The notes below the pieces were generated by a model. That model was not told where the DNA came from, made no database searches, and worked only from the letters and a program-made list of their open reading frames with translations. Below are positions 52,578 through 64,000 of a stretch of DNA of 64,000 nucleotides, one piece after another. Source of the DNA: Acidobacteriota bacterium (GTDB lineage Bacteria; Acidobacteriota; Terriglobia; Terriglobales; SCQP01); NCBI GenBank assembly GCA_021818955.1, contig JAKASR010000012.1, positions 33,732 through 97,731 of the forward strand. Reading direction: 5' to 3'. Both the position numbers and the translations under genes were made by a program. Each line of letters begins with the position of its first letter. Within the stretch, counting starts at the first letter, position 1.

Positions 52578-53015
52578 ATGGATTTTGCATCCATACGCCA
52601 ATTGATTGATCTGCTGAATGAAACGCAGATCGAGGAATTAGAAGTCGAGGAAAGCGGGGTGCGGGTGCGCATCCGCCGTGGCGCCGTGGTGGAGGCGGTT
52701 GCCGCGGCGGCGCCGGCCGCCGCCCGCGAAGCCTCGGCCGCCGCCGCGCCCGCCGAGCCGGCGGAAGACAGTTCGCTCATCACCGTTCGTTCGCCCATCG
52801 TCGGCACATTCTATTCCGCGCCGTCGCCCGGAGCGCCCGATTACGTCCAGCCCGGCGATCGGGTGCAGGCCGGCCAGGTCTTGTGCATTGTCGAAGCCAT
52901 GAAGCTGATGAACGAAATCGAGGCCGAGGCGGCGGGCACCATCGTCAGCCGCCTGGTGACCAGCGGCCAGCCGGTTGAATACGGGCAGCCGCTGTTTACG
53001 CTTCGTCCCGCATGA
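52578..53015 (+). CDS. accB: biotin carboxyl carrier protein of acetyl-CoA carboxylase
   Basis: A 145-residue carrier. ATG 52578 was chosen over a TTG at 52536 because the product then starts in the family manner ([20 protein letters not shown]). An Ala/Pro-rich linker (residues about 35-65) separates this from the biotinyl domain, with the modified lysine in [14 protein letters not shown] and the end [10 protein letters not shown]. It lies 21 bases before accC and is cotranscribed with it. Together with the carboxyltransferase subunits, not in this window, it makes malonyl-CoA. Confidence 0.94.
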   Translation: MDFASIRQLIDLLNETQIEELEVEESGVRVRIRRGAVVEAVAAAAPAAAREASAAAAPAEPAEDSSLITVRSPIVGTFYSAPSPGAPDYVQPGDRVQAGQVLCIVEAMKLMNEIEAEAAGTIVSRLVTSGQPVEYGQPLFTLRPA

Positions 53016-53036
53016 GCCGCCGGCCGCGCGCATCCA

Positions 53037-54428
53037 ATGTTTCGTAAAATTCTTATTGCCAATCGCGGCGAAATCGCTCTGCGCATCCTCTGCGCCTGCA
53101 AAGAACTGGGCATTGCCACCGTCGTGGTCTATTCCGAAGCCGACCGCAACAGCCTGGCGGTGCGCTTTGCCGACGAGGCGGTTTGCGTGGGGCCGCCGCG
53201 CAGCGGCGAAAGCTATCTCAACATTCCCGCCGTCATCAGCGCCGCCGAGGTGACCAACGCCGAGGCCATCCACCCCGGCTATGGCTTTCTCTCGGAAAAC
53301 GCCAACTTCGCCGACGTCTGCACCACCAGCGGGCTGAAATTCATTGGCCCCTCGGCGGATGTGATTCGCATGATGGGGGAAAAACAGCGGGCGAGGGAAG
53401 CCGCCGTGCGGGTGAAGCTGCCGGTGCTGCCTGGTTCGGAAGGCGTGCTCAAAGACGAAGCCGACGCCCTGGCCGTTGCCGCCCAGGTCGGCTACCCGGT
53501 CATGCTCAAGGCCACCGCCGGCGGCGGCGGGCGCGGCATGCGCATCGTGCGCGCCGCCGGCGAGTTGCCCGCCCTCTATTCCGCCGCCCGCGCCGAAGCC
53601 GCCGCCGCCTTCGGCAACGGCGATCTCTACCTGGAAAAATTCATCGAGCATCCGCGCCATATCGAGTTCCAGATCCTGGGCGACGAGCACGGACGCATTG
53701 TGCACCTGGGCGAACGCGAATGCACCATCCAGCGCCGCCACCAGAAGCTGATCGAGGAAACCCCCTCGCCCGCCCTCACCGAAAGCGAACGCCGGCGAAT
53801 GGGCGGCGAGCTGGTGCGCGCCATGCGCGAAATCGGCTACGCCAACGCCGGCACCGCCGAGTTCCTGATGGATGAAGATGGCAAGCTCTATTTCATCGAA
53901 ATGAACACTCGCCTGCAGGTCGAGCATGGCATCACGGAATGGGTGAGCGGGGTGGATATGGTGAAGGCGCAAATTCGGATTGCCGCCGGCGAGCGGCTGG
54001 AAAACGCGCTGGAAGCCGACCGCGGCGGCGTCGAACTCGTGGGCGACTGCACCGTCAACCATGGCCACGCCATCGAATGCCGCATCAACGCGGAAAACCC
54101 GGAGACCTTCGCTCCCTCCGCCGGGCGCATTGACGCCTTCAACGTTCCCGGCGGCATCGGCATCCGCGTGGATACGGCGCTGTATAGCGAAGCCATCATG
54201 CCGCCCTACTACGATTCGCTGGTGGCCAAGCTGATGGCCTACGGCCGCGATCGCGACGAGGCGCTGCGGCGCATGAACCGCGCCCTGGAAATGTTCGTCG
54301 TCACCGGCATTGAAACCTCCATCCCCTTGCACCAGCGCATCCTCGCCGAGGCCGACTTCCTCGCCGGTCGGTTCGACACCAGCTTTTTGCAGCGTTTCCA
54401 GATGCAGCGCCGCAAGGCCGCCAAATAA
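53037..54428 (+). CDS. accC: biotin carboxylase subunit of acetyl-CoA carboxylase
   Basis: A 463-residue ATP-grasp enzyme that carboxylates the biotin of AccB. It has [20 protein letters not shown] at the N-terminus, [15 protein letters not shown], the glycine-rich ATP loop [32 protein letters not shown], and the metal/catalytic region [20 protein letters not shown]. In that last segment most enzymes have VEHPVTE. The length is slightly over the E. coli enzyme. A weak inverted repeat (AAGCCGG/CCGGCTT, 54437-54469) follows the stop codon without a T-run. Confidence 0.96.
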   Translation: MFRKILIANRGEIALRILCACKELGIATVVVYSEADRNSLAVRFADEAVCVGPPRSGESYLNIPAVISAAEVTNAEAIHPGYGFLSENANFADVCTTSGLKFIGPSADVIRMMGEKQRAREAAVRVKLPVLPGSEGVLKDEADALAVAAQVGYPVMLKATAGGGGRGMRIVRAAGELPALYSAARAEAAAAFGNGDLYLEKFIEHPRHIEFQILGDEHGRIVHLGERECTIQRRHQKLIEETPSPALTESERRRMGGELVRAMREIGYANAGTAEFLMDEDGKLYFIEMNTRLQVEHGITEWVSGVDMVKAQIRIAAGERLENALEADRGGVELVGDCTVNHGHAIECRINAENPETFAPSAGRIDAFNVPGGIGIRVDTALYSEAIMPPYYDSLVAKLMAYGRDRDEALRRMNRALEMFVVTGIETSIPLHQRILAEADFLAGRFDTSFLQRFQMQRRKAAK

Positions 54429-54517
54429 AAACGAAAAAGCCGGCAAGCGGGGTTTCCGGCTACCGGCTTGGGGCTTCGCGGCTTCGCCCGCGGCTATGCT
54501 CAGCTTAGCGCCTCGTT

Positions 54518-54848
54518 AAGCGTTAACGGCCGAGTCGGACAGCAGTTTTCGTCATGGGCAATTTCGGAGAAATTGCCTCAAGTCATGCCCGCAGACCGAA
54601 GCGCGGGGTTCCGGTTAGGTCCCGCGCCTGGGAACGACAAAGCAATTCCGTAGGAATTGCGCCAAGCAAGCCGGCAATTCCGCAGGAATTGCGCCAAGCA
54701 AGCCGGCAATTCCGCAGGAATTGCGCCAAGCCAGCCGGCAATTCCGCAGGAATTGCGCCCGGCAGCCATGCGTATTCGCCATGCGTCCGGCTTCGGCCGG
54801 ACCCTTGCGAAAGCGTCAGCGCCTAAAAGTAAAAGCGGCCGTGCCGCT
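54518..54848 (+). repeat. dispersed multi-hairpin intergenic element, full copy B
   Basis: It starts AAGCGTTAACGGCCGAGTCG and then carries the hairpin GGCAATTTC-GGA-GAAATTGCC. Four tandem units follow: GCAATTCC-GTA-GGAATTGC once and GCAATTCC-GCA-GGAATTGC three times, spaced by about 32 bases. The UUCG-capped hairpin GTCCGGC-TTCG-GCCGGAC comes next. It ends CGCCTAAAAGTAAAAGCGGC at the stop codon of superoxide dismutase. It fills the gap between convergent accC and sod. Compared with copy A it has one more hairpin unit, and base changes fall mainly in loops. Confidence 0.88.
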
Positions 54849-55456
54849 TACTTCATGCCGGCTTCGTAGCGGCGGTTAACTTCTTCCCAGTTCACCACGT
54901 TCCACCAGGCATTGAGGTAATCGGCCCGCTTGAATTGGTATTTGATGTAGTAGGCATGCTCCCAGACGTCATTGCCCATGACCGGATACAGACCCTCCAT
55001 GTAGGGGCTATCCTGATTGGCGGTGGAGCGGATTTCCAGGTTCTTGTTGTTCAGCACCAGCCACACCCAGCCCGAGCCGAAGCGCTTCAGGCCGGCGTCG
55101 TTGAATTGCGATTTGAACTGGTCGAACGAGCCGAATTTTTTCTCGATCGCGCTGGCCAGCGCCCCCACCGGCTTCCCGCCGCCGTTCGGTTTCATGATCT
55201 TCCAGAACATGCTGTGATTCGCGTGCCCGCCGCCGTTGTTGCGCACCGCGGTGCGCTGCGCTTCGGGCGCTTCCGCCAGCCGGCGCAAGACTTCTTCCAC
55301 CGGCAATTGCGCCAGGCTGCTCGATTCCAGCGCGGCATTCAGGTTTTTCACATACGTCGCATGATGATTGTCGTGATGGTAATGCATCGTGGCCTCGTCA
55401 ATGTGCGGCTCCAGCGCATTGTAGGCGTAAGGCAGCGGCGGCAGTTCGTAAGCCAT
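54848..55456 (-). CDS. iron/manganese superoxide dismutase
   Basis: A 202-residue cytosolic enzyme. ATG 55456 ([20 protein letters not shown]) was chosen over an upstream in-frame start because it gives the canonical N-terminus and AAGGAG lies 12 bases before it. Metal ligands are visible: the first histidine in [17 protein letters not shown], the second in [11 protein letters not shown], and the Asp and His in [14 protein letters not shown]. The [11 protein letters not shown] context leans towards manganese, but metal choice cannot be fixed from sequence alone. No signal peptide is present. Confidence 0.94.
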   Translation of the reverse strand: MAYELPPLPYAYNALEPHIDEATMHYHHDNHHATYVKNLNAALESSSLAQLPVEEVLRRLAEAPEAQRTAVRNNGGGHANHSMFWKIMKPNGGGKPVGALASAIEKKFGSFDQFKSQFNDAGLKRFGSGWVWLVLNNKNLEIRSTANQDSPYMEGLYPVMGNDVWEHAYYIKYQFKRADYLNAWWNVVNWEEVNRRYEAGMK

Positions 55457-55597
55457 AGTTCGTGATTGCTCCTTTCCGTTTCCAAGCACAATGGGATGCA
55501 ATTGCCTTCCCCCCGGCAACCCCGCTCCATTGCCGGATTTGCGGATGCCTGGAATGTCCTCTACATCAGGTTAACGCATCGGCGCATCGGAAGTTCG

Positions 55598-55644
55598 AAA
55601 AGCGTTAACGGCCGAGTCGGACAGACCAGACCATTAACGCTTTT
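55598..55644 (+). repeat. dispersed element left end (copy D) forming an inverted repeat
   Basis: AAAAGCGTTAA (55598-55608) and its exact complement TTAACGCTTTT (55634-55644) bracket CGGCCGAGTCGGACAG, the left end of the dispersed element. The 11-bp stem followed by T would act as a terminator in the plus direction. Sequence up to 55785 holds further A-rich intergenic DNA and the probable superoxide dismutase promoter region, with no gene I can support. Confidence 0.6.
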
Positions 55645-55785
55645 TGAAGCAGACCCACGAGACATCAGCTTGAAATAAGAGAAGCATAAAACGAGTGGGA
55701 AAGCCGGGGTTTCCGTCAAGTCCCGGATCACTGCTGCAAATAAGACTATGGGCGAGGCGAGAAACTTAGTATCTGGAGGTTGTAT

Positions 55786-56140
55786 ATGCCGTCCGATAAA
55801 GACCGTGCTTTAAAATCAAGCAAAAAATCCGCCGGCGCAAGCCACGACGATGCGGGCGCACACGACGAGGAGCGGATTGTGCGCTACCGGCGCGCATGAG
55901 CTATTGAAGGCATTAAAAAAAGACACTCCGGAGCTGAGGCGATATACAGAGAGCACATTCGCCAAACAACTCCGCGAATCGCTATCCCTTTTAAAAGAAC
56001 AATTTAGAATCGAATTTTTCCGCGAAAGCCATTTAGGAAAAATTCAAATCGCGAAAAACACATTAAAACGGAAAAAAGGAAAATATCATGTTTTTTTGCC
56101 GTCCCTGCCGTCCACCCGATTTAAATCCATGCACAGCTAG
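55786..56140 (+). pseudogene. frameshifted small hypothetical gene upstream of cas3
   Basis: GGAGG stands six bases before ATG 55786, which opens a 37-codon frame (MPSDKDRALKSSKKSAG and onwards) closing at TGA 55899. The +1 frame then continues with HELLKALKKDTPELRRYTES and a Lys-rich helical tail to 56140. Joined, they would give a basic protein of about 110 residues. No family is recognised. It may be a decayed gene, or the first short frame may be the whole product. Confidence 0.35.
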
Positions 56141-56405
56141 AGTTTAGCGGGGACGGCAGGTTCAAGACCACGGACGCGGTAAAAACGACATTTTCATGCC
56201 TAAACCACACATATTGAATGATTTATGGCATTGACACTAGCTTTTCGTGACAGGGTGAACGGCGCGCAGGCTTTGAGTGCTGCTCGCCGTCTTATATATC
56301 GGCTGGACCACTTAAAAATGGCGACTAAATATTATTATTCTCGTACTGGCTGAGGGACTCATTGGAACTATACTGCCATTTAACCAAACTACTTAAATCG
56401 GCACC
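56104..56405. other. intergenic region before the cas operon, with a 10-bp inverted repeat
   Basis: CCTGCCGTCC (56104-56113) and GGACGGCAGG (56151-56160) form a 10-bp inverted repeat around 37 bases. TTGACA occurs at 56231-56236 without a good -10 box, and TATACT lies near 56367 without a clear -35 box. A cas promoter presumably lies here but cannot be placed with confidence. The region is A/T-rich compared with the chromosome to the left. Confidence 0.35.
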
Positions 56406-58804
56406 ATGAACTATCGAACATTTTTCGCTGAGGCTACTCAATTATCTGCCCCTTTTAGCTATCAATCTCGTCTTGCCGAACAGGCATGGCCAGACCTGCT
56501 TGACGTGCCTACCGGGATGGGCAAGACCGCGGCGGTTACGCTCTCATGGGTATGGAAGCGCGGCTGGCGTCAGGACAATCGTAGTAAAGCCGCCGATGCT
56601 ATGACGCCACGTCGATTGGTCTGGTGCCTGCCCATGCGCGTTCTGGTTGAACAAACTGAGGAAAACATCCGCTTATGGCTGAAAACCCTGGGCATTTTTG
56701 GCCAGGCTGGCGAAAGCAAGGTGTCGGTACATGTATTAATGGGCGGAGCCGACGACACTAAACCGGCGTGGACTAGTTTTCCCGAAGAAGACATGATCCT
56801 GATAGGCACACAGGACATGCTGCTCTCTCGCACCCTGATGCGCGGCTATGGAATGAGCCGCTACCAATGGCCTGTTCACTTTGCCCTGCTGCATAACGAT
56901 TGCCTGTGGGTATTCGATGAAGTGCAATTGATGGGCGCGGGCCTTGCCACATCCGCGCAACTGGAAGCCTTCCGCAGGAGCTTTCCCATCGCAAAAAACA
57001 GCCGCTCACTGTGGATGTCCGCTACCCTGAACCAAAACTGGCTAGATACCGTCGATTTCAAACCATATCTGGAAGGTTTGAAAACGCTGAGCATCGACGC
57101 TGCCGACCGACAGCAATCGGGCGATAGGCTTAACGCCGTCAAAACCGTAGCAAAACTTCCAATCACTCTCGGCAACGATGCCGGCAATAAGACAGGATTG
57201 GATGCCTATCTTCGGGCATTGTGCGAAGAGGTGCTGAAAACTCACGCCGCAGACAGCCAAACCATCGTGATTCTGAATCGGGTCGATCGCGCGCAGGGCT
57301 TGTTCCGTCTGCTGCGAAAGGCACGGCCTGAGAAGGCAGACATCCTGATCCATGCGCGCTTCCGCGCGGCGGAACGCAAGGAACAGAACCAGCGTCTGCG
57401 CGACAAAAACATCGCCGACCGCATCGTGGTCGCCACCCAGGCCATTGAAGCCGGCGTAGATATTTCCTCGAAGGTGCTCATCACCGAACTTGCGCCATGG
57501 TCTTCGCTGGTGCAACGTTTCGGCCGTTGCAACCGCAACGGCGAGCACAATGCCGAGGGAGCAAAAATTCTCTGGATAGAGATTAACGATGACAAAGAGG
57601 CGCTGAAGCCCTATGACCGCAGCCAGGTGACGGTAGCGCGCAATCACATGACGAATCTGACCAGCGCCAGCCCGCAGGATCTTCCCGCAAGCGGCGAGGC
57701 CAGGCCGCTTACGGCAATATTACGGCGTAAGGACCTGCTGGACCTATTTAATACCGACCCTGACCTTTCCGGCTTCGATGTGGATGTGTCGGATTACATC
57801 CGCGACAGCGGACAACCTGGCGTGCAAGTCTTCTGGCGCGATTTCAATGACGATCCCAACCTGCCACAGCCACAAGGCAGAGCCAGCCGCAACGAGTTGT
57901 GCCCCATTTCCATGGGACAGACTAAGGACCTCCATAAACGCAACGCGTGGCACTGGGACGCTCTGGATGACCGATGGGTTAAGCTAGATCGCCCACCACA
58001 TCCCGGCATGACGCTGTTATTAAAAGCCTCCGATGGTGGTTACGACACGGAGATAGGCTTCGATGCCAGCCTGACCAAAAAGCCCGTGCCGCCGGTCAAT
58101 ACTGCGGAAGTCGAGCTTGACGCTTACGGTGGGGATGATCTCGCCAAGCAGACGCACCCAGTCGCGTTGGTGGATCATCTCGGCCATGCCGCCGACCACA
58201 TCACTCAACTATGCAATGCACTCGACGAAACCACGCACGCCGATACGCTGCGCCGCGCGGCACTCTGGCACGATATAGGAAAGGCACATGCCGTATACAA
58301 GACGCGTTGCGGTCTGACCGATGGCGATTCCCCACTTGCGAAATCACCCGGATATAACTGGCGCCGCAAGGATAACCTCAATCGGAAGATTTTCCGCCAT
58401 GAACTGGCTTCCGCGCTCACCTGGCTGACGCAGCATGATGGAGAGCAGAACACAGACCTTATTGCCTATATCATCGCGGCCCACCACGGCAAAGTGCGTA
58501 TGAGCCTGCGCGCCATGCCAACGGAAGAGCCAGCTCCCAATGGCAAACTCTTTGCGCGCGGTATATGGGAGGGAGATGAACTTCCGTCCCTGGACTTTCA
58601 CGGCGAGCATAGTAAACACACCATCCTCTATCTAGCCTTGATGGAACTGGGCGAAGGTAAACAAGGCCCGTCATGGACAGCGCGCACCTTAAATCTGCTG
58701 GAACAACACGGCCCCTTCCAACTCGCGTGGCTAGAAACGCTGGTGCGCCTGGCCGACTGGCGGGCTTCTGATGAAGAACAGAACATTAAAACGCAGGAGC
58801 GCGC

Positions 58805-58808
<4 letters not shown>
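56406..58808 (+). CDS. cas3: Cas3 helicase-nuclease of type I-G, HD domain at the C-terminus
   Basis: An 800-residue effector that unwinds and degrades target DNA once recruited by the crRNA-guided complex. The helicase part comes first: Walker A PTGMGKT (residues 35-41), Walker B-type DEVQ (171-174), motif III SAT (205-207), motif VI VQRFGRCNRNGE (about 369-380). The HD nuclease follows: LVDHLGHAADH, LWHDIGKAH (about 622) and IIAAHHGKV (about 693). Helicase-then-HD order is characteristic of type I-G (GSU0051-like) Cas3. The last four bases overlap the csx17 start. Codon use is less GC-rich than in the housekeeping genes nearby. Confidence 0.93.
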
Positions 58809-61938
<3,130 letters not shown>

Positions 61939-61948
61939 GGAATAAGCC

Positions 61949-63445
61949 ATGCTGGCACTCGCATTCACTTTTCCTTCCGGACGCTACCACGCGACACCGT
62001 GGGATCGACATGTCAACGAAGGCGCAGTAAGCTGGCCACCTGAACCATGGCGCGTGCTACGCGCCCTAATCGCTACCTGGCACCATAAGATCAAACCTCT
62101 CGGCAGGCATGAAGAATCCACGCTGCACAGCCTGATAGAAGCGCTTTCGCAATCTCTCCCTGAATATAATCTGCCTCCTGCCAGCCACAGCCATACGCGC
62201 CACTATATGCCACAACGAGAGCCAGGCAAAACATCCTTGATCTTCGACGCCTTCACCGCCGTCTCGCGCAAAGAGCCTTTGATCATGGCATGGCCAGAGC
62301 TTGATCTACCCCAGGAACAACTTTCTCTTTTGGACGATCTGATCGCCGTCATGGGCTACCTGGGACGTGCCGAGTCATGGGTTGAAGTCATCCGCTTTGA
62401 TGGCACATTCAAGCCCAACTGTCGGCCTGGAAGCGAGCTGTCCACAAGTGATCTATCCGGCGAATCGCGTGAAGAAATCGTCTCGTTGCTCGCTCCATTG
62501 GCGCCGGATAAATATGACAGCCTCCGTAAGCATTTTCTGACCGACAAGAAAGCAGCGAAGAAACTTGCTGCAACGCTGCCGGAAGATCTGTTGAATGCTA
62601 TATCGGTAGAAACCGCCGATCTGCGCGCACTCGGTTGGAGCCAACCGCCGGCCTCGCGCAAAGAACTCTATCATCGTCCCGCCGAGGCGCTCCATCCACG
62701 GCGTAAGCCTCAACCGACATTGTCGCTCACCGCGACTACGGCCCGCTATATCTTGATCGGCAAACCCTTACCTCGCGTTGAGGATACAGTCCGCATTGGC
62801 GAATTGTTTCGGCGCGCCGTAATGAGTGAAGCCAAAAAGCTATTTGGAGAAGACGCGATTCCCGCAGTCATTTCAGGCCACGGACTACCAAAGGAGAATC
62901 GTCATCGCCACGCTTTTTACCTACCATGGGATCAGAACAATGATGGCCGAATCGACCGTCTCATTTTCCATCTTCCTGGCGGCATGAATCAGGACACGCG
63001 ACAAATCGCCGAAAGACTCAATCGCCTCTGGAGCCATGATGACGGCGAGTGGCAAGTTGTACTCGAAAACATGGGTGAATCGGAGGCTGGAGGAGATTTG
63101 CTAGCCAAAGTGAACGTATGGATATCGGTTACGCCGTATCTGCATCCATGGCACATGAAACGCGGCTTTGATATTGAGGCGCAGATCAGGCGTGAATGCA
63201 CCATGCGAGGCATGCTCGAACCGGTAGGACTCACGCGTTTTTATGCCGTAAAAGTCGGTGAGCAATTACGCAAATCTCTTCACTTCCGTCGTTTTCGGGA
63301 AAAACGCGATCTTGAGCAACCGGATCACCAAGGCAGCTTCTGGCGCATACGCTTCGCCCAACCAGTGGCTGGCCCTATATCGCTCGGCTTTGGCTGCCAC
63401 TTCGGTCTAGGTCTATTCCGACCTCTTGATATGACCCAATCCTAA
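61949..63445 (+). CDS. csb2: Csb2 (Cas5-Cas6 fusion, type I-G)
   Basis: A 498-residue GSU0054-family protein combining a Cas5-like part, which caps the crRNA 5' end, with a Cas6-like part expected to cut the repeat. The N-terminus LALAFTFPSGRYHATPWDRH and VSWPPEPWRVLRALIATWHH are family hallmarks. A His-rich stretch HGLPKENRHRHAFYLPWDQN lies in the second half and could supply the nuclease residues. ISLGFGCHFGLGLFRPL at the C-terminus is the glycine-rich RAMP loop. AGGAATAAGCC precedes the ATG. The array starts 63 bases downstream. Confidence 0.93.
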   Translation: MLALAFTFPSGRYHATPWDRHVNEGAVSWPPEPWRVLRALIATWHHKIKPLGRHEESTLHSLIEALSQSLPEYNLPPASHSHTRHYMPQREPGKTSLIFDAFTAVSRKEPLIMAWPELDLPQEQLSLLDDLIAVMGYLGRAESWVEVIRFDGTFKPNCRPGSELSTSDLSGESREEIVSLLAPLAPDKYDSLRKHFLTDKKAAKKLAATLPEDLLNAISVETADLRALGWSQPPASRKELYHRPAEALHPRRKPQPTLSLTATTARYILIGKPLPRVEDTVRIGELFRRAVMSEAKKLFGEDAIPAVISGHGLPKENRHRHAFYLPWDQNNDGRIDRLIFHLPGGMNQDTRQIAERLNRLWSHDDGEWQVVLENMGESEAGGDLLAKVNVWISVTPYLHPWHMKRGFDIEAQIRRECTMRGMLEPVGLTRFYAVKVGEQLRKSLHFRRFREKRDLEQPDHQGSFWRIRFAQPVAGPISLGFGCHFGLGLFRPLDMTQS

Positions 63446-63508
63446 TTCCATGCACGTTTGACCCGAAATAATACAAATTCCTTCAGAATGAATTACCGGC
63501 GGCTGCGC
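63446..63508 (+). promoter_or_regulatory. candidate CRISPR leader (short)
   Basis: These 63 A/T-rich bases separate csb2 from the first repeat. TTGACC occurs at 63458-63463 but no matching -10 box lies at the usual distance. It may be a minimal leader, or the array may be read from the csb2 transcript with the true leader at the far end beyond the IS66 element. Confidence 0.3.
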
Positions 63509-63837
63509 GCTTCAATGAGGCCGCGATCAATTGATCGCGGAAATTTGGTGCCGGTATTCCAACTTCCGCCCGCCGGAATCGCTTCAATGAGGCCGCGATC
63601 AATTGATCGCGGAAATGCCAACATCGGTAACGGAAGTGGCGTAGTCTTGCTGAGCTTCAATGAGGCCGCGATCAATTGATCGCGGAAATTGCTTTGCGCC
63701 TCGGTTTTATTGACCTCGATCTGGGCGCTTCAATGAGGCCGCGATCAATTGATCGCGGAAATGGTTGGCGCGGTTAGCCTGGGCGATTGGCAACAGGCCA
63801 TGCTTCAATGAGGCCGCGATCAATTGATCGCGGAAAT
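63509..63837 (+). CRISPR. CRISPR array, five identical 36-bp repeats and four spacers
   Basis: Repeats lie at 63509-63544, 63581-63616, 63654-63689, 63727-63762 and 63802-63837 and are identical. They read GCTTCAATGAGG followed by a perfect 20-bp palindrome (CCGCGATCAATTGATCGCGG) starting two bases back, then AAAT. Spacers are 36, 37, 37 and 39 bases long. The palindrome gives a long stem for processing by the Cas6-like part of Csb2. Spacer 2 read in frame gives ANIGNGSGVVLL, which is compatible with coding targets. No spacer matches the rest of the window as far as I can see. Confidence 0.97.
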
Positions 63838-63874
63838 TTAAAATTAAACCTGTTCACCCAGGCTTCGGTCGAAA
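63838..63874 (+). other. probable fifth spacer, ending at an IS66 insertion
   Basis: These 37 bases follow the fifth repeat and are exactly of spacer length. They end directly at the GTAAGCG terminus of an IS66-type element. The final eight bases, GGTCGAAA, are the expected target duplication for this family. Alternatively this is the trailer of the array. Confidence 0.55.
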
Positions 63875-64000
63875 GTAAGCGTTAGAGCAAACACAGGGTA
63901 GATCAGCAGCCAAAGCCGTGCTGAACTGGCAGGCATGAACAAACGACCAGCACGGCGAAGCCGGGCGGAAGCCGATGCCCTCGTCGAGGCCTACGAGAAG
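63875..64000 (+). mobile_element. IS66-family insertion sequence, left end (runs off window)
   Basis: The left terminus GTAAGCGTTAGAGCAAACAC starts with GTAAGCG, the conserved tip of IS66 inverted repeats. An accessory gene starts 60 bases inside. The right end, the tnpB and tnpC genes and the target duplication lie beyond the window. Confidence 0.8.
63935..64000 (+). CDS. tnpA: IS66 accessory protein TnpA, N-terminal part
   Basis: Twenty-two residues are visible, MNKRPARRSRAEADALVEAY then Glu-Lys, cut by the window end. The RRSRAEADALVEAYE pattern is the usual start of IS66 accessory proteins of the RRSRAE type, whose helix-turn-helix would follow. The TnpA name rests on this short match and the IS66-like terminus upstream. 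Confidence 0.75.
   Translation, partial: MNKRPARRSRAEADALVEAYEK

Noticed and set aside
52638..54446. 602-codon minus-strand open frame
   Set aside because: It is antisense to accB and accC; Gly/His/Ala-rich, no recognisable motif.

Overview
The window is a high-GC bacterial chromosome segment that looks like Acidobacteriota (Terriglobia-like). The support is inferential: a very long TonB-dependent receptor with an N-terminal carboxypeptidase-regulatory-like domain, an 800-residue orphan MacB/FtsX permease of the acidobacterial duplicated type plus a fragment of a second one, several large glycoside hydrolases, a lipid A operon, and small families such as DUF507 and DUF3467. No rRNA or tRNA gene was found.

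Layout. 1-12 kb holds housekeeping genes: an exported FecR-like protein, 6-phosphogluconate dehydrogenase, endonuclease III, a chlorite-dismutase-family protein, the orphan permease, and a minus-strand run serS, DHH phosphoesterase, redoxin, rph, YhdH-type reductase, rdgB. 12-26 kb is a carbohydrate-oriented block: a DUF2339 membrane protein, a GH3 enzyme divergent from the TonB receptor across a region with AGATCT-containing tandem repeats, a TPR protein, a GH63-like enzyme and a second GH3. 26-39 kb holds beta-oxidation genes (thiolase and a FadN-like fusion), a GT39-like membrane protein, a glgP-DUF507-DUF507-DUF3467 cluster, an ADP-forming acyl-CoA synthetase/GNAT fusion, a Nudix hydrolase and an exported unknown. 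39-55 kb holds a permease pseudogene, an orphan zinc-ribbon peptide, an M20 peptidase, the fabZ-lpxA-lpxI-oxidoreductase operon, tonB, a degenerate endonuclease III homologue, ntrY-ntrX, a methyltransferase, an M24 peptidase with accB-accC, and superoxide dismutase.

56.4-63.9 kb is a type I-G (formerly I-U) CRISPR-Cas island of visibly lower GC: cas3 with a C-terminal HD domain, csx17, csb1 (cas7) and csb2 (cas5-cas6 fusion). A short array follows, with five identical 36-bp repeats whose core is a 20-bp palindrome. One further spacer-length stretch ends exactly at the left terminus of an IS66-family element that runs off the window. No cas1, cas2 or cas4 is visible.

The least explained structure is a dispersed family of intergenic elements. 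Copies lie near 12.0, 14.2, 21.9, 38.3, 41.1, 54.5 and 55.6 kb. They start with AAGCGTTAACGG, and the two full-length copies carry several perfect stem-loops, including 3 or 4 tandem hairpin units and a UUCG-capped hairpin. In two genes the first nine bases of the element supply the terminal Lys-Arg-stop codons.
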